Origin: Lepisosteus oculatus
Lineage: Eukaryota; Chordata; Actinopteri; Semionotiformes; Lepisosteidae
Assembly (NCBI RefSeq): GCF_040954835.1
Contig: NC_090697.1
Location: forward strand, 15,306,001 to 15,370,000
DNA length: 64,000 nucleotides
Direction of reading: 5' to 3'
Positions 12,763-25,038 of the stretch are shown one piece after another (the first letter of the stretch is position 1; the number at the start of each line of letters is the position of its first letter). Both the position numbers and the translations under genes were made by a program. The notes under the pieces are model-generated. The model did not search any database. It was not told where the DNA came from and saw only the letters and a program-made list of their open reading frames with translations.

Positions 12763-15700
12763 CCAGCCAATAGTGTTGATAAACATATGTATAGGTTTTC
12801 ATATGAATTTTCAGATGAACTATTTAAAGCCAAACCACTATGTTATACAGGTTTTCCAAATACAAGCTGATCATGAAAAAACAGAAGAGCACGTCACAGC
12901 TAGTACATACAGTACAGATCTCCATTTTTTTAAAAGGATTTAGTTATTTTGCACTGTTTACAACAACTGAACCACACATGGAACGTTGTCTAGTCCTTGC
13001 AGATGTTGTATAAGCTACATTGCATTGTAGCTGTCAGAGGACAAAAACTGATTTATCACATGGATGAACTTCAGATGAGACAATCTGGGCAAAGTATCAA
13101 TAAAAAATCTACAGGATTTGCTTTTTTTTTGCTATAATAGGGATTATGGGTGTTTTGAGAAAACTATTACAATGGCTTATAATTCAAAAGCAACAATCCT
13201 CTTAAGAACAATTGCTTTGTCATAGTTTTTCCATATTTTATTAATGTGTTTGTTATGTAAATTGCCGAATAGGATTCCAAAATGATTGTTTTTTGTAAGA
13301 GAGTCAAGATATTAAATAATACAGAATAAGTTTTCATCATAAAATATAGCTTTACTAAAATTACTTTAAAGCCTCTTTTAATGTCATCAGCAAAGGAAAT
13401 GCAGTATAAGAGCAACTCAGCATTGGCACATTAAGAGCACTGATGCAAACATACTTCTTCAAACTTCAACCATACTACAACAAAGCTTTTGGTTTGTCTT
13501 GTCAAGTTAATTTCTGGTCATCATTTCATTCTTGTTGATTGATTTCCTTCACATAAGGCTGCTTTGGTCTTTTTAATAAACGTGCTGTAGTTCACATGGT
13601 CTTGAATTTTTTTTACTTTTTACAGTTTTAAGAAAATAATCTTTAAGGCATTTGTGAAGACAGGACAATCAATATTCTACATGTTTAGCTCATATAAAAG
13701 TTCCTTAGAAAGAATAATACTTTTATGGGGTTTTAGTTTCCTTTTTTAAAAATATCCAAAGGTAGCCAACAGATTACAGTTGTTTCACACTCATAAAGAT
13801 TAAGCTGAGATGTGATTGAGATCTCAAGTAAAGCTGTAATTCTTAACTGATCCTTTGTTAGAGTCATTAGATACCTGAAAAGTTTTGCATACTAGGACCT
13901 TGAAAGTTTCACTGAAGAACTTTTGACTGTCTCTCTAGTGCATATTTTGTCTCACAACATAATCCGAGGGTTTAGGTGTCACACACTTCTTTAAAAGAAT
14001 GTAGAACTCATGATCTTATCTAAACTAGGTTGATCTGGAAGTGTGTTTAATTAAGCGAGTAACAGAGCGATGTTGGTTTGTTTTCTAATTTAGAAACTAA
14101 AATCCATTTAACTAAAAATAATTTAGGCTCAGGGATTAAACTATAACATTTTTGCCCCATAAAGATGTTCAGTTGGAGCATCTAAATTTTGATTAAAATA
14201 TTCACTTTTCAAAATTTGTTTATATAAATTGTTATTCAAGAAAATAGAACATTCACTGAAGGGGAGGGAGTACAGTACTTTTTCAAGTCCCTGTGGCTGG
14301 ATTATGAATGGTCATAAAGATCAACTGAAGCATTTTATGATTGCAACAGAAAAAGCTAATTTTTTAAAAGAAATAAAAATAAGTATTTTTCCCCTAAAGA
14401 TATCCATAAAAGTAGCATAGTGTTCTAATCTGCTAACTTTACAGCTAAGTGAAGTGTCCATTTATAATACTACATTAAATGCATTAATGCAATGGAACAT
14501 GATTTGAGTTTTGTCAAAGTTGCTTGTTGAGTTCTTTTTCATGTAGAGATATACAGTGGAGGGCAAAGATCTGGTTAAGCTTCAAATGACTTCCCACATT
14601 TTGAAAAAAAAAAACACAGCAAATCTGTTCCGATAGCACCAAATCACACAAAGAGATCAAATGAGCCAATCTTTGACTCATAATACCACAGGCTCTTTCT
14701 GTTTTGCTCATACTGTATACATATACAGGTCCTGTTTCAGCATATGTCCCCTTCCCAAAAACATACATTTCACCCGCCATATGTGGAAAAGGACAATGAA
14801 ATTGCTTAATATCAGATTTTTAGTTTGAAGACACATAAGAACAAAACATCTGATCAAAAAACATTTAATACCACACATTCTCGCTGGTCTATACTTAACG
14901 GTGAAGGTGCCTTTTCACCCTGGTAGCTGATCTAAATCATTGAAAACAGAATATGTCAAATTAGCATCTCATTTGCATTTAACATTGGAAAATGCAGGTT
15001 ACAGTCAAATGCTGTAATCCAAAGTATCAAAGGGAGTGCATCTGCTTTGCAGCTCACTCCTTACACAACAGACAGAGGATAGAGGAACACAGAGGACATT
15101 TTAGATAGCAATTTGGGACATTGCCATGGACAATTAAATTAAAGGTACTGTACTGTATAAAGAATAAAATGGAGGGCTGTGAATCCTTATTCTAGAAGGC
15201 AATATTTTTTCAGAATGTTGTTTGTGCCTGGTTTCACTCAGGGGAATCTCTTTAGCCTTTATCAGTGGTTTCTAATGTGTCACTAGGCCCAGACATTTGA
15301 TTTTCCAGCTTTCGACAGAACAAGTGCTGCTATTGACACTTAATTTAGGAAGTCTTTGTGCATCTAACCACCATTTTACCATGTGGCTCTGTGAGTGCGT
15401 TTTAGGTGTAATTGTTCATGCTTAGTCATGGGTAAAGAAGTGATACTTTTAAAACAGGAACAGAAATATGTAATTAATTTCTTTAAAATGTATCCCATTT
15501 TTCTGAATGAGATTTTTTATGTTAAAAAATGAGCTTGGAAATACTAACGCAAATGTTGTGTTTAATGAAATATTACCAAACGACTTCAATGGGATTTTCT
15601 AGTGACTCAAAATACTTCTTTTGTTGACTACAGTATATGAAACATTTTAATTTTACAAATCCAAAATTTTCAAAAGATTTCATACTCATTCACCATTCGT

Positions 15701-16174
15701 TGTAAAAGAAATACTATGCCCACTATGTGAACAGAACTACCTTTAATAACAGTATATACATATTTTACATTTACATTGTTACTCACTGTTTTCATTTGTA
15801 CTCAAAGGGGAATTCACATATACATAATTTTAGCAAGGTGGGCTAAGAGACCCATTACCATAATTAAAATCATTACGATTATCAGAATACATTTCCCGAT
15901 CACTCTCCGTATTTATTTGTGTACTGCAGCAAGTACAAAAACTGCAAGAGTGATGAACACTGAATTCTTTCCCACAAATGCTTTTGAGAAAATGAGAACA
16001 TTGAGATGGAGAACAACATACATTCCAAAAATGTATTTTAATAATTTGTTTTCTTTTTGACGTATTAAAATACGTTACTGTTTGTCCCTTCAGGATGAGA
16101 ACACCATATTTTTCTCAGGTAACACAAACAATCCTAATATTTTATGAAGTGTGGTATATCATTAATGAAGTGTA
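12763..16174. other. Non-coding stretch without recognisable features
   Basis: Short open frames only, with no family resemblance and no complete repeat recognised. The 94-codon open frame near 15776 has no supporting context. Confidence 0.45.
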
Positions 16175-16185
16175 TCATAATATAC

Positions 16186-16352
16186 ATGCAATAGGTTTAT
16201 TCCACGCTGAAACGAGAAGAAAGAAAATACGTTTCGGCCGTTGAGCCATGAAGAAAATGTGTTTTCTTTCTTCTCTTTTCAGCATGGAATAAACCTATTA
16301 CTTGTTTCTTTGCAGCCTACGCATGCTGACGCAGCTACCCACCTGAACTACT
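16186..16352 (+). mobile_element. Fold-back element, copy 1
   Basis: A left arm beginning 'ataggtttattccacgctga' is followed by its inverse, ending 'agcatggaataaacctatta', then a one-sided tail 'ttgcagcctacgcatgctga' and 'cgcagctacccacctgaac'. The element is flanked by an exact 11-bp repeat, tcataatatac, at 16175-16185 and 16353-16363, read as its target-site duplication. The arm centre is the most decayed of the three copies. Orientation is set by the tail. Confidence 0.8.
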
Positions 16353-16363
16353 TCATAATATAC

Positions 16364-17304
16364 CTCTGACAATGTACTTCGTTTTAAACCTTGTAAAAAT
16401 TTCAACATAACCTGTTGCCATTTTCTTGTTTGCAGCAAATAATGTACGTGTAGTTTACCTTAGACTCATTTAGATTATCTTACTTTAGTATTCCATCTGT
16501 ACTAATTACAGTCTCATGTCAAGATCAAGACTTAGTCTAAAGCCATTGAAAGCTGCTATATGTCAGTTCCATGATACAATGTGATAAAGGCACTGTACAA
16601 ATAAGTCTCTGTTATTACAGAGATATCACTGTTCATTGCTGTAGTATATATTTATAGCTTTATAATTCTATTAAGCGCATCAGTAACTCAGAGGGAAAAT
16701 GCATGTGCCCATGTCTACAACAGCTAGTTCTCAGTGCATTTTCAGTCAGTTGTTGGGAAAGCTTCCTGTTTCTAAATCCACTGTTGTAATGTCTAAGCAT
16801 GTCTGTGAGCAAGTGAAGTCCTTATCAGCATTTGCTGCAGCCATACAAATCTTGGAGGCTCACAGCCTCTTTCCCACTTTGAACCTTAGCACTGCTTATA
16901 CTATCTGTAGACAGAACAGGTTAACCACTGCTTCCTGTTTACAGGTTCAATTGTTAATATCAGGATGCTGCCATGACAACGTTGTCTCATAATAACATAC
17001 TGTACATAGCTAATTGATCCACTTGAGTACAAATACAGTAATTGAAACACAGTAAATAATTGAAACACAGAACCTTAAAAGTTTAACACAAACATTACAG
17101 AAGCTGGTATGTAACAATCAGTACATTGCACTCTCAGAGAACAAGTTCATCTCTGAAGCCCAGATGTCACGGGTTCGGGCCTGGGCTATATTATTAGATG
17201 AATATGATATGAATTAACCAACTAGTGACACACTACTGCCCGTCCACCACCTTGGCTGGGTGGGTGTTTGTTGTCATGAGGTTCTCCGTTTGCTGTGCAA
17301 TAGT
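16364..17304. other. Non-coding stretch
   Basis: A 97-codon open frame at 16699-16992 shows no recognised domain. Nothing else stands out. Confidence 0.4.
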
Positions 17305-17858
17305 GACTCTTGGTGCCTATACTGAAGCTCAGCAGGTGTGAGCCTGGTCAGTACCTGGATGGGAGACCTCCTGGGAAAAACTAAGGTTGCTGCTGGAAGA
17401 GGTGTTAGTGGGGCCAGCAGGGGGCTCTCACCCTGCGGTCCATGTGGGTCCTAATACCCCAGTATAGTGACGGGGACACTATACTGTAAACAGGCACCGT
17501 CCTTAGGATGAGACGTAAAACCGAGGTCCTGACTCTCTGTGGTCATTAAAAATCCCAGGGCGTTTCTCGAAAAGAGTAGGGGTGTAACCCCGGCGTCCTG
17601 GCCAAATTTCCCATTGGCCCTTGCCAATCATGGCCTCCTAATAATCCCCATCTATGAACTGGCTTCATTACTCTGCTCTCATCCCCACTGATAACTGATG
17701 TGTGGTGAGTGTACTGGTGCACTATGGCTGTCGTCGCATCATCTAGGTGGGGCTGCACATTGGTGGTGGTGGAGAGGAGTCCCCATTACCTGTAAAGCGC
17801 TTTGAGTGGAGTGTCCAGAAAAGCACTATATAAGTGTAAGCAATTATTATTAATTATA
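17305..17858 (+). repeat. 5S-rRNA-derived SINE, most complete copy
   Basis: The head matches the 3' two-thirds of 5S rRNA, including 'gaagctcagcagg', 'gcctggtcagtacctggatg' and 'ggagacctcctgggaa', which is the A-box/IE/C-box promoter region. The conserved SINE body follows, then an L2-like tail with 'gtaaagcgctttgagtggag' and 'aagcactatataagtgtaag' ending in ATT triplets. Parts of the body match the minus-strand copy at 5441-5860 nearly base for base. Confidence 0.9.
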
Positions 17859-19415
17859 GACTTTTCATGATGCTGGCAAGAGACACACCAGGTGACGTGT
17901 CCAGTGACGACTCTTCCACAAGGCACTGCATCAGATGAAATAAATATATTTTTTCTATATTGGACTAGAGCATGCACATGCCATATTTTCTCCTCTTCTT
18001 TATAATGGGCTTTAATGAGCTTTGGGGGATATTCAGTGCCTTGAAAATTTTCATGCTTTTGGGGGGGGTCAGAACTCTTATGTCCTCTCTTCCGTGTTAC
18101 ATTTTGAAACCGAATTTGTAAGATGATCCAAGGATAAAATGAGTTTTGAAGCAAATAGCTAAACATTAGCAATCATACTGTTACTGTTCAGAAAATACAT
18201 TCATTTATAGTGGTGGTTATACAGTAGCACCTCTGGTCAACACCCATAGCATATGTGAAGTTAAATTAATTACAAAAATAACATAACAAAAGGCCACTGG
18301 TTTTAAAAAGATAAAACGTGAAAACCAATTCAGAAATGATTAAATATTTGAATAAAATGTGATTGATCTCAGACATATTACTTATGAATTTCAGTTTCAG
18401 AAATTGTATTTTCCCCAGCTTAAGTTAAAGAAATTGCAATGGGGAAAACAAAATGTCCTTGGCATTCTGGTGATGAGCCCAGAGATGAGCCCAGGCAAAC
18501 CTGGATAAATGAGAAACTTGTTAAGAAGAATGTCAAGTGCCTTTCTGCCATGTTTCTGTAAGCTGCAGAATGTTTAGTTTCATAAGGTGTCTCTCAGAAG
18601 ACATCTGCCCTGTTGGGACAACACAGTCTGGAACTGAAACACTTCAACACTGCAGGAAGGACCCTGTGGTCCCTCCAATGAGATAACATCAGGCTGTCAC
18701 TTACCATGTTAGGCAAATGACAATTCTCTGACTTTGAAGCTTGTTTTTCTGTTTTTTAAAAAGAAAGTGGGTCATATTTTCATGTCTTAGTCAAACCCAT
18801 CTTGTGACACGAGGGGCTGAGCGCTACAGTATATGTCTCAGTATGTATCAGAGCATTGCATAACCTATTTCTTTGCAAGTTTCATTTGCTTTGCCATAAA
18901 GAAATGGAAACACAATAGCTTTTAAGTGAATGTAACTTACTTTGTATAGTGAAATACAGTAGTTGCGTCCCTTATCTTCAAAATAACAGCAGGAATAATA
19001 ATAAAATATAATAATATTGCTTTGAGAGTAAATACAGTCAAGAAACAATATAGTAAAAGCTAAAGTCTTCACTCTCACATAGGGGGTCTGCTGTGTATTT
19101 TGCTTTTAATATTTTATAGTAATAGCAGTATTACTAATACTTATATATTCTGTTTTTAAGTTTGTGTATATTTACTGGTTAACATTGTGAAATGTTTCTT
19201 AAAAAGGGGGTCCCTGGCCAAAAAAAGGTTAACAACTCCTGAGTTAGAGGATCCTCAATTTATTTCCTGTATGCAATAGTATGCAAACTGTTTCTATATG
19301 CAGACTGTATGTATACATCACTCTGCTGACCTAGAATGTCAGTCCAATTTTGGATTTGAAATGTGAGAAAAGCAATCACCCAGGCAACAGATCTGGTTTG
19401 GGTATCTAGACTCAT
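17859..19415. other. Non-coding stretch
   Basis: I see no supported gene. The 128-codon minus frame at 17786-18172 overlaps the SINE tail and has no domain. Confidence 0.4.
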
Positions 19416-19419
19416 AACT

Positions 19420-19562
19420 GGAAGATTGTGAACCTAAATCCTTGGTGGGACGCTGCTCTTATACCCTTCAGCAAAGTACTTCATTCACATTGCTACAATA
19501 AAATACTCTGCTCTACGAATGCTTTAAACTTTAAACCAAAGTCATTTTGGTTTAAAGCATCA
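19420..19562 (+). repeat. SINE 3' body ending in a 12-bp hairpin
   Basis: The segment 'tgggacgctgctcttatacc', then 'cttcagcaaagtacttcatt' and 'tgctacaataaaatac', matches a widespread fish SINE body also seen at 47435-47560. It ends in a perfect hairpin: ctttaaaccaaa, a 5-base loop, tttggtttaaag. Confidence 0.5.
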
Positions 19563-20020
19563 GGCAAATAAATAAAAAGTAATAACAACAAAAGTATAAG
19601 AAAACACCTACAGTATGTCTGCAGTTTATAATGAATACCACTTTAAGAATGTATCAAAAACTCTCTTAAAGTGATCAGCTTTTTCATCAGCTGTGTAGGA
19701 TTAATATACTGTACAGTATGTCCTGATGGTATCCAGGTAGCAACCACAGCCCAGGACTCAAACTCAAAGTTTCATTCTCAGGTTTAGTGTAGTGTGACAA
19801 AAGTTCAGGCTATTAATAATATTTAAAAAACAGTTTATTAATACTTCTGGAGCCAGTCATTCTTTCTAGAATGTTCACTAAGAATGGAGCTTGGAGCACA
19901 GCAGAAAATGAGAAAGCCTGTTGATACATTTTCTCAGCCAATCACATTGTGCCATTTAGATGGACCGCCTATATTGGGCCATAACTCACCTCTCTCTAAA
20001 ATGATCTCACACTCTCCATT

Positions 20021-20206
20021 TTATCTCTCACATGCACACACAAAACGCTCTTACATTAATTAGTTTTACCTCTCACATACACATAAAATGCACTCACATT
20101 CACTAGTTTTGTCTCTCACGTTCACATTGTGAAGGAGTGTTTTATGTGTATGTGCGTGGTAAAACTAGTGAATGTGAGGGCATTTTGTGTGTATGTGAGA
20201 GGTAAA
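20021..20206. repeat. Tandem-then-inverted repeat, fold-back
   Basis: Two direct units of about 45 bp ('ctctcacatgcacacacaaa' and 'ctctcacatacacataaaat', each running on to a 'tagtttt' end) are followed by two units in opposite orientation ('gtgtatgtgcgtggtaaaac', 'gtgtatgtgagaggtaaag'). The whole could fold into a long hairpin centred near 20135. I see no coding content. Confidence 0.75.
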
Positions 20207-22761
20207 GTTTGAATAATGGCCTAAAAGGAACCTCATAACTGTCTGCTGTTGTCTGCTTACGTGCCTCCAAACATTTTGCCTGGAAGAGGAACAAAGAAAG
20301 AGCATGATATAGAAAATAAGTTTCATTTTAAGAAACAAGCAGTGTGTTAAGTTAAGGAAAGAAAAATAAATAAAATAGTAACAGTTAAGACAATTGTTTG
20401 TGAAATGCCACTGCAAAGCCATACAAAACAAAGAGTTCCAAGAAATGACAGGTTGGTTATATAAAAGAAAGTCTTAGGAACTTCATGTGTAAAGCATCAC
20501 TTTTAAAGGAGTATGCAAAACAAATTCTCAATTAACTCAGTGTGACAAATACACACAATACACAACCTGACCTCAATAGATTCCGATCTAAAGTTTTGGG
20601 TTATGTTAACAAAATGATGTCATCCAATCAGTCCAGATGAAGTGTCTAAATTCTGCAAAATATCTGGTTATTTGTTCATATTTATCTCAGGTTGAGCAGC
20701 TACAGTACAGTATCTGGGTCATTCTACTCTCTTTCGTGCCATTGCATGTACTTGTCAATTATGAAAACCCCTATACACTATTCCACTTGTACTGTATATC
20801 TAACACCGGTAATTATGACTTTGCAAACATATTGTTAATTATTACACACAATTAAAATGAAAGAAAACATTAACATGAAAACATTAATACTGTAAGCTTA
20901 GGTCCTGTTATTGTTGTTTTATTCAATTGACTAGTTTGAACTATTTTGAGTTGTGTGGAGTTCTCTGATTCAATTGGCGGATACTGTAGGTTCACGTTAA
21001 CTTGACTTTCTGGGGTTTCTGATTGGTTGCGAGGAGAGCGTGACTGAGTAAAAAAAAGGAAGATCAGGAAGAGAGGGAGCAAGAACACGGAATTGGAAAC
21101 GTGGCTGTTCAGTAACAAATTGTCAAAAATAACGTCCGTCTCCATCCAGTACAGCACAGTGTTTAACCACCATTGCATGAACCCTACAGTTAAACTACTC
21201 TTTTTCTCATTTTAATAAAAAGTAAGAAAAAAGCCATTGACATCTAGGCTTTTTTGGAAAATGGGTTAATAATTGCTTAATGGTTGTGCTAGTAGCATTT
21301 CAGGCAAATCAATGTGAACAATGTTTTGCACTAAAGATATTTGCGCAAAATTGTTGCAAAACTCTGGAAAAACAGAAGAAAATGCAATGTTTTTTTTTCC
21401 CCAGCACGGGGTGATGAGTCAGAATAAATTAAAATTTGAAGTTCTAAATGGAAGAAATATAATATCTAGTGGAAATTCCAATAGTAAAGCTTTGACTAGA
21501 GTTTATGGGTACGTTCCAGTTCAGAACAAATGAAAATCCAGTTAAGACTAGTTTATTGAAGTATTGTTTTTAAATGCAGTTTACTATACTGGTAATTCTT
21601 ATATTATCAGTAGGAGTTAACTGGTGAGAATTTAAACCAGTTTATATCAGTACGTACAGTACCAGTTTGGACCTTAGATTGGACATTAGAAACACACCTG
21701 CACAATTGCTGGATCCAATTGGAATTTCCTGTGTTGTAACAGACCCCAAGATGAAGTTTAAACAACTGAGTTTATTGCATGCAAGGAACAATAAGATCAA
21801 AGAATTGTTCAGAGATATAGATACAAAGTTCCAGTATATATAGCAAACTTCAGCCGTTTCCGACGCAAATTGTTACTATGGTGATGGGGGGAGGTCATCT
21901 GTGTTCGGACATTCTCCAGACCTTGAACACTCTGCATGGCTGGTCTCTTCTGCCCATGGTTCGGGAGTCTCTAGCTCGCACTTGAAATCTCTTATCAGTT
22001 AACTCCTGTCCCTGCCATAACTCAAAAGAGCTTAAGCATGGAATATTTTGTACCAAAAGTAGTCTTTGTGCAGAAAGGAATTAGTTAACCCTTTTTTCAC
22101 ATCTTATATCTTTCTTCACCTCTAAGGTTTGGATATTCTATTAAAAACATGACATAATCCTATAAATATTTATTTTTCTTTTTACCAGATTTTGTTCAAT
22201 CATCAGCGTTGTCACGGTGACCTCTCAAGACCCAGAACCACCTTTGCAATACCAATTTACACATTGAAATCAGGTAGGAGCAGGTCTTTCTCACTCTTTA
22301 CATTAAGAATATGTCCACATCCCAAACTCAAACTTTTACCACTATCTTCAGAAGTTCATTTAGAGAGAACAAACATGTGGCCCAATTTTGAGCTCTCTCC
22401 CTAACAGTGACAAGAAAAAGGGCTCACAAATCTAAGGCCACATGCAAGTCTTCATACAATGCAAGACTTAAATGCAATGCAATCTTTCCAAAAACAATCC
22501 TACACATTTGTCTTTTTCTTTTAGAAATCTCTTTAGCAGGGCAATACATTAACTGACCCGAATATGGACACACAATTGTTGACATGGCTCGATGTCATTT
22601 ACAGGACTTGAATTTGTTTTGGAAGAGCATCTTTGTTAAGTCACTTTCTCTTTGCTTAACTTTGTTGTCATCCTCTTGTGATGTGGTAACATTATATCCT
22701 CCTGCTGGTCACTCTTCTCGGTTTCGATTATCTCCCTTCATTTATGAGGATGTTTCCTTCT
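20207..22761. other. Non-coding stretch; possible degraded retroelement near 21.7-22.1 kb
   Basis: No gene is recognised. The segment 21740-22080 has a different texture, with less A/T and several CpGs, and could be an old solo LTR, but I could not define its ends. An exon-like segment at about 22188-22272 has a strong acceptor and a gtagg donor but no coding support. Confidence 0.35.
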
Positions 22762-23130
22762 TCAAGTTCACAAGTTCAAGTTCATGTTTATTTGTTATTC
22801 CAGACATATACAAGTATGCAGTGGAACAAAATATCGTTCTTCCTGGTCCACGGTGCAATTACAGACAGGACACTGACACAGACGCGTGTAGACGGGACAC
22901 GCATAGTGCAATTTACTAAGACAGTGTACACAGGATATACAGTACACATAGTGCAATTTGACTATCACAGAATAGTACAAAGAATACATCATACAATATA
23001 CACTAAACACTGGGGAATGTAATCCCTGTTTCTGGAATTGAAGTGGGTGCAAGTAGATTCCAGGGTGTTGAGGAGCCTGACAGCCTGTAGGAAAAAGCTG
23101 TTACAGAGTCTGGTGGAGCTAGCCCACTAA
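22762..23130 (-). mobile_element. Non-LTR retroelement 3' end with (TTCAAG)n tail
   Basis: Read on the minus strand, a body ('ctccaccagactctgtaaca', 'gctttttcctacaggctg') leads to 'gaaca' and 'tataaacatgaacttgaact', ending in a short CTTGAA repeat. The same CTTGAA/TTCAAG tail unit closes the different element at 35600-35845 in the plus orientation. Such short tail repeats mark 3' ends of elements moved by target-primed reverse transcription. I cannot name the family. Confidence 0.55.
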
Positions 23131-23639
23131 ATAGTGGTGATTTGGTCATGGTTCATCTGTCTTCAATGGTTTTGTTTGTTAAGTGGGAGTAAACACATTA
23201 TATACAGTCTAGAGTGTCTAGGTAGAGTATGCATATAATGAAGTGACATCTGATATTGTTTTGGAGGCGCTTGAATTTCTAACAGATGTGCTATGGTGTT
23301 GAATCCACTTGAGAATTTTACTTGTTCTTTGGGACTGTTTGTAGAATCCAGTTTTTCTTGTAATACTAGAGTACCTTGGGAAAAGATTTAGTGCAGGTAG
23401 TCCACCCCAATCTCCCAATGTGATTTAGCGCAGTTAAGTACCTAGGATCAAGTGTGACCCCTTATGCTATTCTAAATCCTCACTGTAAGTTGATTTCTTT
23501 AGAATGTTGCAAACCCTGTAGTCTTGGTGAATCCTACAATATGTAGAACTTGGTCATAAGAATCCAGCAAACACTTCTAAGAATATTATCTCTAAGTGTA
23601 TATCCAGTTTGCTTGAAATGCACCATGCACACAAAAGGC

Positions 23640-23832
23640 TCCAAATGGCTCTGTTGGTCGAGCATGAGACACATAATCTCAGGGGAGTGGGTTTGTGTCC
23701 CACGTCGGGCGCCATGTTGGAGGTTGGGCACAAGGCTGACAACCCTGTCACGTAAAAAAACAATGTTACGGACACAGCAACAGGACATTGCTGCTCCTTC
23801 ATGCTAGAAAGCATAACAGGCAAACCTCCACA
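23640..23832 (+). repeat. tRNA-Lys-derived SINE
   Basis: Positions 23645-23714 read as a tRNA-Lys-like gene: 'agcatgagac', 'acataatctcagg' and a T-arm/acceptor 'gtgtcccacgtcgggcgcca'. The anticodon loop is CACATAA, which puts CAT where Lys-CTT would have CTT, and the D arm is damaged. A SINE body follows ('ggaggttgggcacaaggctg', 'ccctgtcacgtaaaaaaaca') and ends near 'ggcaaacctcc'. This is a retroposon head, not a working tRNA gene. Confidence 0.65.
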
Positions 23833-24439
23833 TCCATCCACCGTGCACACAGATGGTCCATTGGAGTGTGAGCATCTGAGGGAAAACTTTGATATTTGGT
23901 AACTCGAAATGCATCTTGAGCATGGGCAAAGAAATGATTTGGTGTTGATACACTTAATATCTTGTGGATGACCTTAAATGGAAGTCTATAAGGTTGCGGT
24001 CATGTGATCTAGCTACCATGACACTCATGCATTCCTGGTCAGTCAGGATTAATAATGTGGGACATGTTGCATGAAAGCAATGTCATAGTTTTATTGGAAT
24101 TTGATGATGAATGACTGTTCCTACCGTAAACCTATAATATAATTCAATTGTAATGCTAAATTTGTGCAACTCCTGTAGACCAGGTACTAAAAACATTAAT
24201 GGACCTACTATATATGTTGTTTTGAACCCAGAGTTCACAGCCATCATTGGAAATTATAGGGAAATTACACAATTGCAGATTAACATGACATGATGTGCGA
24301 CTAGCATTCATCATTGAGTCATAGAGAAGTGCATGGATTACTGGCACACAGAAGGACATGACAGAAGACTTAATACTCCACATTTAGTACTTTTTTAAAA
24401 TTGTATAATGTTAGCATGCCCAGTTGGGTTGGGCAGCCA

Positions 24440-24616
24440 GTTGACCTTGGACCCCTAGAGGTTTTTTTCTCCTTACAGAGGAGTTTTTGGTTCCTCTCCT
24501 CCGTTGTCTTCTGGCTTTTTTTCTTTCTGTATTGTAATGTTATGTACTGTCACACAGCTTCGTTAAGTGCCTTGGGGCAACCTTGTTGTGAAAGGCACTA
24601 TATAAAAATAAATTGA
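24440..24616 (+). repeat. L2-type LINE/SINE 3' tail
   Basis: The sequence 'taagtgccttggggcaacct', then 'gtgaaaggcactatataaaa' and 'ataaattgaagtga', is the typical 3' end of L2-clade elements and SINEs that share it. Confidence 0.6.
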
Positions 24617-25010
24617 AGTGAAACATTGTTAAAGACCTCCTAGTGTCTTAATGAAAATTGTATGAATCTTACTGTATAATACTTTAAACCTTTTTTTAAT
24701 CATCCAATACAGATATATTTCAAGAATTGTATTTTTTTTCATATATAGAATGCTATTTTAAAGATCATTAATTACATAAAATGTATAATGTAAAAAAATA
24801 AAAAATCTCCAATACCAGAAACAGAGGATTAAACATTGAAGTGACATGCCATTGATACTGCTAGATGAAAATTGATTTTTTGTGGAATTTTCTTCTCAAG
24901 GTTAAATAATTTTCCATTATTTTTCTTTTATACTTTATATGTTACATGTGTCAAGTAAAAGAAACAAAAAACTTTGCAAGGGTTCATGACTAAAGTTATA
25001 TGATTTCTGT

Positions 25011-25020
25011 TTTCTCACAG
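25011..25020 (+). promoter_or_regulatory. Splice acceptor of the ccr6 coding exon
   Basis: A pyrimidine-rich tract ending 'ttttctcacag' lies immediately before 25021, so the coding exon probably starts at 25021. The in-frame ATG at 25000 would then be intronic and the ATG at 25039 is the real start. A non-coding first exon must lie upstream. Confidence 0.7.
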
Positions 25021-25038
25021 GGGGTCACCGTTGAAAAA

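Noticed and set aside
16699-16992. 97-codon open frame
   Set aside because: No domain, no homology I recognise and no splice or promoter context; it is probably chance.
17786-18172. 128-codon minus-strand open frame
   Set aside because: It overlaps the tail of the 5S SINE and has no recognisable domain.
22188-22272. Exon-like segment (strong acceptor, gtagg donor) that could be a ccr6 5' UTR exon
   Set aside because: A non-coding exon cannot be established from splice motifs alone, and an internal exon does not explain the promoter.
23640-23714. Functional tRNA gene
   Set aside because: The anticodon loop and D arm are altered and a SINE body follows directly, so it is a retroposon head.
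25000-25038. Upstream in-frame ATG giving a 375-aa receptor
   Set aside because: It lies in the polypyrimidine and acceptor sequence (ttctgttttctcacag), so it is intronic. The ATG at 25039 gives the family-typical N-terminus.
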